Positions 53,365 to 62,200 of a DNA stretch of 64,000 nt are shown one piece after another (positions within the stretch are counted from its first letter, which is position 1; each line of letters starts with the position of its first letter). This DNA comes from an uncultured Aquimarina sp. (GTDB taxonomy: Bacteria > Bacteroidota > Bacteroidia > Flavobacteriales > Flavobacteriaceae). A program made the position numbers and the translations under genes. Location of the stretch: NCBI GenBank assembly GCA_947496705.1, contig CANMDW010000003.1, positions 529,622 through 593,621 on the forward strand, given 5' to 3'. The notes under the pieces are model-generated. The model was not told where the DNA came from. It saw nothing but the letters and a program-made list of their open reading frames with translations, and did no database searches.

Positions 53365-55971
53365 CTATTTTTTGATCACCATCTTTTTGGAGGCCATTAC
53401 TTTACTATTCACGATCAGGCTGTAGTGATAGATGCCTGCGGGTAACAGCAAGTTATTGATTTGTACTGCCCCATCGCCCGATTGCAAATTGGTAAATGAT
53501 CGTATCAACATACCATTGCCATCAAAGATCTGGATCGATGCACCCTGGTGATATCCTTGGGGTATGTGGTAATCTATCGTAGTAGTAGACTCGAAGGGGT
53601 TAGGGATATTTTGAGATAGTTTGAAGCCGGAAGTATTTAAGGAAGCTCCTTGAACACTCTGGCCAGATCTGGTACTCTTTAACACTTCTATTTCTTCTTT
53701 TAGTTCCTTAATTGCTCCATTATGTTCTTTCTTCATCGCCTCCATAGCTTCAACATGTTGTTCATTCATCTCTTTCATAGCCTCCATCAAGACCGGGATC
53801 AAGCCCACATAGTTGACCGCCGTACTTTCTTCCTGTTGTTTTACCAACTCGGGAAACACCTTTTGCAGATCGGTGGCATTTACTGCATATTGGGTTTTGG
53901 TGATTGACTTCTTATCGGCCGTCTTGGCAGTAGTAGTGTTTACTGTACTATTGATGGTGTTGATCTTTTCCAGGGCGTTTTCGATGGGTTGTGATTTGCT
54001 TTTGGTAAAGTTCCCATCGTTATCTATCCATAATCCTGTAGCTATGGCATCGCCCACTACATACAACTTATAAATAGATGTTTTGGTAGTTCCGATCCCT
54101 ATCGCCCCTCTTTCAAAATCTCCATACAGTAATGGCAATTCACTAATCTCTCCATTCTGAATGTATAGCTTACTATTTACATTGGTTAGCCCTTTACCGG
54201 CATCTTTTCCTATAAATACATTTTGATCGCCCTCGTTATCATGTCCTGCCCTATACCCGATATAGGTATTGCTTATTCCTTCATTGTTATTTCTTCCTGC
54301 GTTTCTCCCTAAAAAAGTATTAAAGCTACCCGAGGTATTACTCGCTCCTGAACCATTTCCAAAAAATGCATTTTCCTGGCCAGTGGTATTATTTCGCCCG
54401 GAGATTAATCCAAAAAATGCATTAGAAAAGCCCGTAGTATTGTTGGTTCCCGATTGCCACCCATAAAATGCATTAAAAAATCCTGTAGTATTTGCATAAC
54501 CCGAAGCCCCGCCAACAAAAGTATTGTATCTACCCGTAGTATTCTTTGTTCCACTACTTACCCCAATAAATGTATTTAAATCTCCTGTAGTATTTGCATA
54601 ACCCGAAGCCCCGCCAACAAAAGTATTGTATCTACCCGTAGTATTCTTTGTTCCACTACTTACCCCAATAAATGTATTTAAATCTCCTGTGATGTTCTGT
54701 TCTCCTGCAAATGATCCTATAAAGACATTCGCACTCGCATTTGTGTTACTAATTCCTGCCTGTTGACCTATAAAAGTATTATTACTTCCCTCAGTATTAT
54801 CATAGCCCGAAAAGCTTCCTAAAAAGGTATTTCCCCCACCTTTAGTATTACTATACCCAGACTGATGCCCTGAAAATACATTGCTATCTCCGGTAGTATT
54901 ACTGTATCCCGATTGATAACCTGAAAACATATTGCTGCTTCCGGTGGTATTGTTAATACCGGAAAAAGCCCCTGTAAAAGTGTTAAAACTTCCTATAGTA
55001 TTAGCCGTCCCGGATTGATGGCCTGAAAATGTATTGAAGATTCCCTCGGTATTTTCTACTCCTGAAGAATTGCCTGAGAAGGTGTTTCCCTGACCTGTGG
55101 TGTTGTTATAACCCGATAGATGACCTGAAAAGGTATTATAAATTCCGGTAGTATTACTGTATCCCGATTGATAACCTGAAAAGGTGTTTTCAAAGCCAGT
55201 ACTATTTCGAAAGCCTGATTGATAGCCTGAAAATGTATTTCCCTGACCGGTAGTATTACTGTAACCCGATTGAAAGCCTGAAAATGTATTTTTTACTCCT
55301 GTAGTATTGTCATGGCCCGATTCAAAACCTAAAAACGTATTCTTGCTTCCTGTGGTATTTAATTCTCCTGAAGCAGCCCCAATAAAAACATTGGCGCCGG
55401 CAGTGGTATTATGATATCCTGCCCTTTTTCCTATAAAAGTATTATCGATACCAGTAGTGTTTTCGCGACCCGATTCAACACCCAAAAAAGTATTAGCATC
55501 TCCTGTAGTATTGCTAAAACCAGATTCAACCCCTAAAAAAGTATTAGCACCTCCTGTGGTATTGTTATATCCCGATTGATAACCCGAGAAGGTATTGTTA
55601 CTCCCAAAGCTATTGCTTAAACCAGCACTCATACCAAGAAATGTATTTGAACTCCCTTCTGTATTATACCAACCTGAACTAACTCCTATAAACACATTAC
55701 TATTTCCGGTAATGTTACTATATCCTGATGATCTTCCCAGAAATGTGTTATCGCTTCCGTTTATATTTTTAAACCCCGAATATGCCCCCAGCATGGTATT
55801 ACTATTTCCCGTAGAGTTTTTGTTACCTGTGTCAAATCCTATAAAAGTATTCTCTACTCCAAAGGTGTTTGATACCCCTGCACCGGTACCATATTTTGTC
55901 GTTGTTTGTCCATAAATATGCCCAATAGTGCATATTCCTAATAACATAAAAGATAAAATTAGCCGTTTCAT
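53365..55971 (-). CDS. Repeat adhesin-like T9SS cargo, 868 aa (largest member)
   Basis: Signal peptide (MKRLILSFMLLGICTIGHIY, then GQ). About 32 repeats span about 34-595, S74-like segment about 665-745, coiled coil about 745-780 (HVEAMEAMKKEHNGAIKELK), sorting domain about 787-868. The N-terminal ~115 residues match the 728-residue paralogue and the last repeats match the 768-residue paralogue, so the gene is mosaic. Two adjacent repeats (NTFIGVSSGTK plus NTFVGGASGYA units) are present twice as a perfect 102-bp tandem duplication at 54481-54690. Confidence 0.87.
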   Translation of the reverse strand: MKRLILSFMLLGICTIGHIYGQTTTKYGTGAGVSNTFGVENTFIGFDTGNKNSTGNSNTMLGAYSGFKNINGSDNTFLGRSSGYSNITGNSNVFIGVSSGWYNTEGSSNTFLGMSAGLSNSFGSNNTFSGYQSGYNNTTGGANTFLGVESGFSNTTGDANTFLGVESGRENTTGIDNTFIGKRAGYHNTTAGANVFIGAASGELNTTGSKNTFLGFESGHDNTTGVKNTFSGFQSGYSNTTGQGNTFSGYQSGFRNSTGFENTFSGYQSGYSNTTGIYNTFSGHLSGYNNTTGQGNTFSGNSSGVENTEGIFNTFSGHQSGTANTIGSFNTFTGAFSGINNTTGSSNMFSGYQSGYSNTTGDSNVFSGHQSGYSNTKGGGNTFLGSFSGYDNTEGSNNTFIGQQAGISNTNASANVFIGSFAGEQNITGDLNTFIGVSSGTKNTTGRYNTFVGGASGYANTTGDLNTFIGVSSGTKNTTGRYNTFVGGASGYANTTGFFNAFYGWQSGTNNTTGFSNAFFGLISGRNNTTGQENAFFGNGSGASNTSGSFNTFLGRNAGRNNNEGISNTYIGYRAGHDNEGDQNVFIGKDAGKGLTNVNSKLYIQNGEISELPLLYGDFERGAIGIGTTKTSIYKLYVVGDAIATGLWIDNDGNFTKSKSQPIENALEKINTINSTVNTTTAKTADKKSITKTQYAVNATDLQKVFPELVKQQEESTAVNYVGLIPVLMEAMKEMNEQHVEAMEAMKKEHNGAIKELKEEIEVLKSTRSGQSVQGASLNTSGFKLSQNIPNPFESTTTIDYHIPQGYHQGASIQIFDGNGMLIRSFTNLQSGDGAVQINNLLLPAGIYHYSLIVNSKVMASKKMVIKK
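54481..54690 (-). repeat. Perfect 102-bp tandem duplication inside the 868-residue gene
   Basis: The sequence starting TCCTGTAGTATTTGCATAAC at 54481 recurs unchanged at 54583. The period of 102 bp equals two 51-bp repeat units, so the frame is kept. The absence of any substitution suggests a very recent event. Confidence 0.9.
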
Positions 55972-56001
55972 TGCTGTATGTTTTTGTGATTACTAATGGC
56001 T

Positions 56002-56067
56002 GCAAAGTACCCCAAAACCTAAAACCCCACTATCACTACAGTTCCAAAAGTTGGTACAGGAGTTCCA
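56002..56067 (-). promoter_or_regulatory. Family promoter/operator, copy 11
   Basis: TACTTTGC at 56002-56009 and GTTCCA at 56041-56046 and 56062-56067, serving the 868-residue gene. Confidence 0.82.
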
Positions 56068-56098
56068 TGTTTCGGGAAAACTGTACATCTTATATGAT

Positions 56099-56131
56099 AA
56101 AGAGGATGATCTGTTCTAGACCATCCTCTTT
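56099..56131 (-). terminator. Terminator of the 502-residue adhesin gene
   Basis: AAAGAGGATG...CATCCTCTTT hairpin. Confidence 0.8.
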
Positions 56132-56170
56132 ACAATCACACAATCAACTCACTAAGGAGGAAACGAATCA

Positions 56171-57679
56171 CTATTTTTTGATCACCATCTTTTTGGAGGC
56201 CATCACTTTACTATTCACGATCAGGCTGTAGTGATAGATGCCTGCGGGTAACAGCAAGTTATTGATTTGTACTGCTCCATCGCCCGATTGCAAATTGGTA
56301 AATGATCGTATGAGCAGACCATTACCATCAAAAATCTGGATCGAGGCTCCGTTTTGATAGCCTTCGGGAATGGAATAGGAAATGATGGTAGAAGCTTCAA
56401 ACGGATTGGGAATGTTTTGAGCAAGTTTGAAACCGGAAGCTGTAAAAGTCGATCCTGACTGACTTCCTTGATTTGATTCAGAATTCTTCAGAGCTGCAAT
56501 TTCTTCTTTTAATTCCTGGATGGTTGCATTATGTTGTTCTTTCATCTCTTTTATAGCTTCCATCAATACAGGGATCAGGCCCTGGTAATTGATAGCTGTG
56601 CTACCTTCTTGTTGTTTTACGAGGTTGGGAAACACCTTTTGCATATCGGTGGCATTTACTGCATATTGGGTTTTGGTGATTGACTTCTTATCGGCCGTCT
56701 TGGTAGTAGTAGTATTTACTGTACTGTTGATGGTGTTGATCTTCTCCAATGCGTTCTCGATGGGTTGTGATTTGCTTTTAGCCACATTAAGGACTGCGGT
56801 AACATTGCTTACCCACAAACCTGTAGCAAAGGCATCACCATTTACATACAATTTATAACCAGAGGTACTGGTATTTCCTATAGCTACATCGCCTGTTACA
56901 AAATCCCCATACAGTAAAGGAGTCCTGTTTACTTCTTTATCTTGGATAACCAAAGTGTTATTGGCTTGTGTAAAATTTACTCCAGAATCTCTGCCTATAA
57001 AAACATTACCACTCCCATTGTTATTTCTTCCGGCTTGATATCCTAAGTAGATATTGCCTTTTCCTGTAGTGTTGGATCTTCCCGCGTATCTTCCTAAAAA
57101 GATATTGAAATTACCTGTGGCGTTGAGATACCCAGCACCAGCACCTAAAAATGTGTTTTCTTTCCCGGTAGTATTTGCATAACCAGATAATCCTCCAAAA
57201 AATACATTATCAGACCCGGTAGTATTATTCTTTCCCGCATTACTGCCTACAAATGTATTGTAGTGACCGTTGTTATTATAAGCACCTGCCTGGTTTCCTA
57301 AGAAAGTATTGTTAAATCCTTCCGTATTGTAAATGCCAGAACTTGTTCCTAAAAAAGTATTTGCCCCTCCTGTTGAATTATTCAACCCTGAAAAAGCACC
57401 TAAAAATGTATTACGATACCCGGTAGTATTGTTTCTTCCGGATCTAAACCCGGAAAACACATTCATATTTCCGGTAGTGTTTTTATTACCAGAGGACGAC
57501 CCGAGAAACGTATTTTCTTTTCCCTCGGTATTAAACTGTCCGGAAAATGCTCCTACAAAGGTATTATTAACTCCTGTGTTGTTCTCACCTGCGCTTTCTC
57601 CATAAAAAGCATTTCCGTTTTGTGCATGTATTTGATACATGCAGCCTATTATTAAAAAAGATAAAAGTACTGATTTCAT
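56171..57679 (-). CDS. Repeat adhesin-like T9SS cargo, 502 aa
   Basis: Signal peptide (MKSVLLSFLIIGCMYQIHAQ). About 12 repeats span about 33-245. A linker with NTLVIQDKEVNRTPLLYGDF follows. The S74-like segment is at about 300-385 (YAVNATDMQKVFPNLVKQQE), then a short coiled coil (EQHNATIQELKEEIAALKNS) and the sorting domain (about 423-502). Its N-terminal half is distinct from the three neighbours, but the last ~230 residues are almost the same, so the 3' halves look homogenised. It is the first (upstream-most) gene of the array. Confidence 0.87.
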   Translation of the reverse strand: MKSVLLSFLIIGCMYQIHAQNGNAFYGESAGENNTGVNNTFVGAFSGQFNTEGKENTFLGSSSGNKNTTGNMNVFSGFRSGRNNTTGYRNTFLGAFSGLNNSTGGANTFLGTSSGIYNTEGFNNTFLGNQAGAYNNNGHYNTFVGSNAGKNNTTGSDNVFFGGLSGYANTTGKENTFLGAGAGYLNATGNFNIFLGRYAGRSNTTGKGNIYLGYQAGRNNNGSGNVFIGRDSGVNFTQANNTLVIQDKEVNRTPLLYGDFVTGDVAIGNTSTSGYKLYVNGDAFATGLWVSNVTAVLNVAKSKSQPIENALEKINTINSTVNTTTTKTADKKSITKTQYAVNATDMQKVFPNLVKQQEGSTAINYQGLIPVLMEAIKEMKEQHNATIQELKEEIAALKNSESNQGSQSGSTFTASGFKLAQNIPNPFEASTIISYSIPEGYQNGASIQIFDGNGLLIRSFTNLQSGDGAVQINNLLLPAGIYHYSLIVNSKVMASKKMVIKK

Positions 57680-57708
57680 ATTTATATTTTTTGTGGTTTA
57701 TAATGGCT

Positions 57709-57774
57709 GCAAGGTATCTCAAAACCTAAAATCCCACTATCACTATAGTTCCAAAATGTGGTAGTTTAGTTCCC
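57709..57774 (-). promoter_or_regulatory. Family promoter/operator, copy 12
   Basis: -7-like TACCTTGC at 57709-57716, GTTCCA at 57748-57753 and GTTCCC at 57769-57774. It marks the right edge of the array. Confidence 0.75.
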
Positions 57775-57940
57775 TTCGGCTATTCTTTACACAAACCCCT
57801 ATGCAAAACTTATTATATTGGCAAGCTACCGCAGAAAAAGCAATGCACTCTTTTCACTAAAAACAAAAAACAACTGATTTTCAGGATTTTGGCAAGGATT
57901 TTGATACATGTTTTATAGTATTTTCTTAAAACAACATCTT

Positions 57941-58333
57941 ATGGATATTCAATTTACCGCTATCGGCAGAAAAAACCCCAGAAATACTACTGCACCCTTA
58001 AAATACCATGCCCATATTGTGCATAAAGGCCTTATTGATGCTGAAGATCTGATGGAGCTTTTACATAAGAAAACACGCCTAAGCATGCCCGATGCCTGTA
58101 TTGCAGTATTAGAATTGCTCGCTATCATTGAAAATGAGGTGCTGCATGGAAAAGCAGTACAACTGGGAAAATTGGGTAGTCTTCGCCTGGCAGTAAAAAG
58201 TGATGCTGCAGAAAGCCAAAAAAAATTGCGAACCACCGCCATCAAAGAGGCCTATATCCAGCACCGCTCAGACAAACACCTTAAAAAGTTATTGAAGACC
58301 TTGTCTTTTACAAAGCTTCGCACGAATTATTAA
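57941..58333 (+). CDS. HU-like DNA-binding protein (HU-HIG type)
   Basis: About 130 residues from the ATG at 57941. The frame is open from 57908, but the Met before DIQFTAIGRKNPRN is the typical start of this bacteroidal family. The predicted fold is IHF/HU-like, with DLMELLHKKTRLSMPDACIA and a G-K-x-V-Q-L-G-K-L-G-S-L-R motif in place of the usual HU G-x-F strand. The C-terminus is basic (HLKKLLKTLSFTKLR). It would bind DNA as a nucleoid-associated or regulatory protein. It lies next to the adhesin array and is transcribed away from it. Confidence 0.8.
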   Translation: MDIQFTAIGRKNPRNTTAPLKYHAHIVHKGLIDAEDLMELLHKKTRLSMPDACIAVLELLAIIENEVLHGKAVQLGKLGSLRLAVKSDAAESQKKLRTTAIKEAYIQHRSDKHLKKLLKTLSFTKLRTNY

Positions 58334-58700
58334 TGCATGTCAACACCCTGTAAGGCACTTGGAGATTACATACTCTTCAAGTGCTTTTCTATTTTCTTCA
58401 AGAGCATTTGAGCCCGAACTCAAGTGCTTATTTTTTGAGTACTTCTGTAAGATCTTCACCCTTCAAATGCATTTGTGTTGCTATGCAAGAGTGTTTGGTT
58501 TGTGGCTTTTATGATATTGTTTTCAGGCTTTTGAACCAATGGCAACGCATCCTTGATCTATAGCACCTGCGATCAAAAGAAACAATGTTGCAGTGCATTT
58601 CTTTTTTATTCCCGATAAAATAAGGGGGAGTTCTGGATCTGAGGCTTATAAATATTGTACAAAGATTCGGTTAAGTATTACATTTATACCGCCAAAGTAA
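58334..58700. other. Gene-free gap with a terminator
   Basis: GGCACTTG and CAAGTGC form a hairpin with a T tail (about 58352-58386) that should end the HU-like gene. The rest holds scattered CAAGTGCTT repeats near 58380-58430 and no convincing gene. Confidence 0.55.
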
Positions 58701-59159
58701 CTACCGGATCATTTTATAGGTGATAATTTCAAAGCCCGTCTTGTTCTTATCGGGACATGTGCGTTCTCTGGCTCTTATAGAGATTCCTTGTCCGATGGTA
58801 AGTTTTTGTTTGAAATCATTTACATCTTTAATTAATGTATTCATAAAACCCATCTTTACGGTACTGCCTGCTGTTGGTGGGTTTATAATAAAATGCCCTA
58901 TCTCGTTTATTCTTTTGATATTGATCGTGATTACTAATTTATAGTTTCTATTGCAGAGTTCAGTATTTTGATCAATAGTTTCTATAGACCCGATGAATCT
59001 TACTATACCCGGATCCTTGTCCTCATCACCTATATCTTTAAATTTAGGCTTCTGTATCACCGGTGTATTTGTTGTATCTTCTTCTTTTTCCTGAGCTGTA
59101 CTATTAGATTTACAGGAAAAAAAGCAGACGACTACGATAAAATAAAAAATTCTGTTCAT
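58701..59159 (-). CDS. Small lipoprotein of unknown function, copy A
   Basis: A 152-residue protein with a lipoprotein signal (MNRIFYFIVVVCFFSC, Cys16) and a charged linker (KEEDTTNT). The C-terminal domain has two conserved cysteines (ELCNRNYKL and ERTCPDKNKTGFEIITY). It is a paralogue of 63294-63755, which shares the SCKSNS.AQEKE start and both cysteines. Both copies lie just downstream of a large T9SS secreted protein. Confidence 0.7.
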   Translation of the reverse strand: MNRIFYFIVVVCFFSCKSNSTAQEKEEDTTNTPVIQKPKFKDIGDEDKDPGIVRFIGSIETIDQNTELCNRNYKLVITINIKRINEIGHFIINPPTAGSTVKMGFMNTLIKDVNDFKQKLTIGQGISIRARERTCPDKNKTGFEIITYKMIR

Positions 59160-59171
59160 GGTATAAAAATA

Positions 59172-59202
59172 AAAAAAGGAGCTGTATTTCAGCTCCTTTT
59201 AC
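59172..59202 (-). terminator. Terminator between the T9SS BNR protein and lipoprotein A
   Basis: AAAAGGAGCTG pairs with CAGCTCCTTTT around TATTT. Confidence 0.85.
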
Positions 59203-59220
59203 AATTATAGTTGTGTGATT

Positions 59221-62200
59221 TTAAATTTTTACTACTTTAAATGTCTTATTGATATTGCTTCCTGAAACCTTGACAATATACAATCCGGACCCTGTATTGG
59301 ATGCATTCCAATTCAGGTTGGTATTCATATCTACATTCGATTGAGAAAACACCTGATTTCCTGAAACATCATATACATTGATAGATACTTTTCCTGTTGT
59401 TTTTAATTTTGTAAAATTAAAGGTAAATGTATCTGTAGACGGGTTTGGTGATGCAAAAGTGGTGGCATCTTCATTCAGAGTAGCCAAAGGTGCTTTTGCC
59501 GTAGTGGTTGTACTTCCGTCATTAACATCTCCGAAAATCTGGAATACCTGGTCTAGTGTTGGCTGCCCAACAAATGGGGCAATACTCAACCAATCGGTAG
59601 CTCCGATACTGAAGAAATCGGCTTCGTCTTTAAATTGAGAATCCTGGCCGATGCCTCCTGCTTGTGAGGTCCAGAACCAACGACTGGTGCCAAAAGCTAC
59701 AGTAGCATATACCGATAACCAGTAAGTACCGCTATCAAGAGAAACCACTTCAGGTAGTGGCAGGTTTAAAATAGATCCATCAGAGTCGGGCACTACCGAT
59801 CCGCTATTGTAGATTTCCTCGCCGGGCACTCCGGCATTATCGGTATAAATCACCACAGTAGCGTCTTGTAATAGCACCGAGTTATTTTGTGATCCTACAG
59901 CAAGAATTCTGTTAATATCCCAGGAATTTCCTGCGGGTATAGTGAAATCATCCGCCATTTGTACCAAGATTCCGAAATCAGTAAAAAATTGTGAGTTAAT
60001 TCCTGTCACTCCTGGCTCTGATTGTTCGTAAACAGGAGGTTCTGTGATAAACACCGTAAAACCTTCAGCAACCTGTTCCTCTCCAGAAGTAGCCACCAGG
60101 CCAATGGTAGATTGCCCTAAACTATCGGGAGCAAATGATAATGAAATAGTATTGCCTTCTAAGGTAGCGGTAACCAATTCGGGATTAGAATTAGTAAATT
60201 CTATATTGATAGGGTTTCCATCAGATTGTACAAACAAGCCTGTAATATCTACCTCAATGTCTTCACTATTTTCATCAATATTCAGGTCAGGAAGTAAATA
60301 GGCAACACTTAAGGTTGGCTCCGGCAATTCGTTAATGAGTGGAAATCTCGCACTATACAACCCATTACCATGAGCTGCTACGGCAATAAATCCATCTTTA
60401 CGGGTTTTTACCTCATCGGCCACCGCGTTACCAATGGCGAATTGTTCTTTTATCCATCGGGTTCTTTCACCATTTAATCGGTTGGCATAATACAACCCGG
60501 TACTGGTGGCGGCATATACTTTTTGTAATCTCGACCCAAAGAATCCCTGGCTACTGCCAAAAAACGCAGTGCTACGTACCGAGGGTCCGTTTCCGGATCC
60601 ATCGGGATTTTCTTCCAGGTTCCCGCTGATGTTGGTCCAGGTATCCCCTCCATTGGTAGTAAGGAATAAACTAATGATTCCATAATTAGAGAAGGTAACG
60701 ATCACTCTGTTGGCATCAGAAGGATCTACATTAATATCATTTACATAGCCCCCTACCGGTAATCCCTTTCCTGTAGAAATATCAATAACTTCCTGCGCAT
60801 CGATATTGGCGTTGTCCATTCTAAAAATACCTCCTTCATTAGACCCGTAATACAATCTGTTGGCCACAGGATATTTGGAAACATCTAAGGCTGTGATAGC
60901 TGATGTAAAATCAGGATCGGCACTTACAGGAATATCGGTATTGGGCAAATCTACCCAATTTACAGGTGTGGCTGCATTGGAAAACAGCGGAATTTCATCC
61001 AGGTTATTGTTTCTCCATATTCTTCTTCCCGCGGGTAAATACATGATGTTATCATTATGAGGATCCAACACAAACGGTGCAACAAATAAAAAACCTCCCG
61101 CCCCGGCAGGTATTACCCGGGTAAAGGATTCAAATGCTCCGGTTTCATCAAAATTGAACCGGTATACGTTTCCGCGTTGAGAAGATACATATCGGGTTCT
61201 TCCTCCATCGGCAATGGCATTATAGGAGCCATCTCCCCCAAAATCTTCTATCCAGGGCACAGTAACATCAGTAGAATTAGTAAACCAGGTACCGTTATCC
61301 TGAAAACCGGCGACCAAATCATCACTATTTGCATCGGGATCAAAAGATACATGATAGGGTTGTGTGGTGACATAACCATTATTGAGAGACGTCCAATCTA
61401 CCGGTTCTTCGGCAGATAGTGTTGTGGTTACATCTTCGGTCACAAAAACTCCCCCATCATTTCCCGATAATACTTTGTTTGGGTTTGATGGGTAAAAAAG
61501 TAAGGCATGCTGATCGGGATGTTGGTCTGGATAGACACTTACATCATTAATAGGGGAATATCCTGCAATCCAGCTTTCTTGTCCGGCCGGCGTGGTAAAA
61601 CCTGTAGTAGAACGGTATAAGTTGGTGCCTCCTACAAATACCAAATCAGAATCGGCAGGACTTACCTTTACCACCATATTGTATCCCGTCTGGAGGTTTA
61701 GATTCCCTACCGGGCCTCCAATACCCGTTGGTAAATTAGCACTAAGATCTACCCATGCCGCTTCGGGAAGTGCCGTGGCATCATATTTATATAGAAATGG
61801 TGAGGAGGTACTCGCTAAATTATGAGAGAAAAAATACAGGCTGTTTTCATTAGAAGGATCAATTCCCATAACCGTTCTGCCATACACCGGTGGTATGGTA
61901 ATTGGTGTGATCGATGCCCAGGTATCTCCATCGGCAGAGGTAAAAAACCCTGCATTGGGATCTCCGGATGCTTCTATGGCTACATAAATTTGACCAGTCG
62001 ATGTGATTACAACTTCGGTTATATTGTCTTCACCTCCTGCAAATACTTCTTCAAAAGAATTACCTCCGTCTTTTGATCGGTGCACTCCATTTGTCGTGGC
62101 AACATACAAATCTCCACTAACAGGGTGAACGGCAATAGAATTGGTGATATCAAAGGGAGAATCTGTATTGATATCATTGTCATTGGTTGCTTCCAGCAAC

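Noticed and set aside
29400..57605. Many plus-strand open frames rich in Pro, Val, Leu and Phe opposite the adhesin repeats (for example 30233-30679 and 49479-49730)
   Set aside because: They are mirror images of the repeat codons, lack start context and break at repeat irregularities. The minus-strand frames have signal peptides and sorting domains.
28660..57679. Regularly spaced ~51-bp repeats that could be mistaken for CRISPR arrays or VNTR DNA
   Set aside because: The period is a multiple of 3, the repeats are translated in one long frame with conserved residues, and there are no unique spacers between identical repeats.
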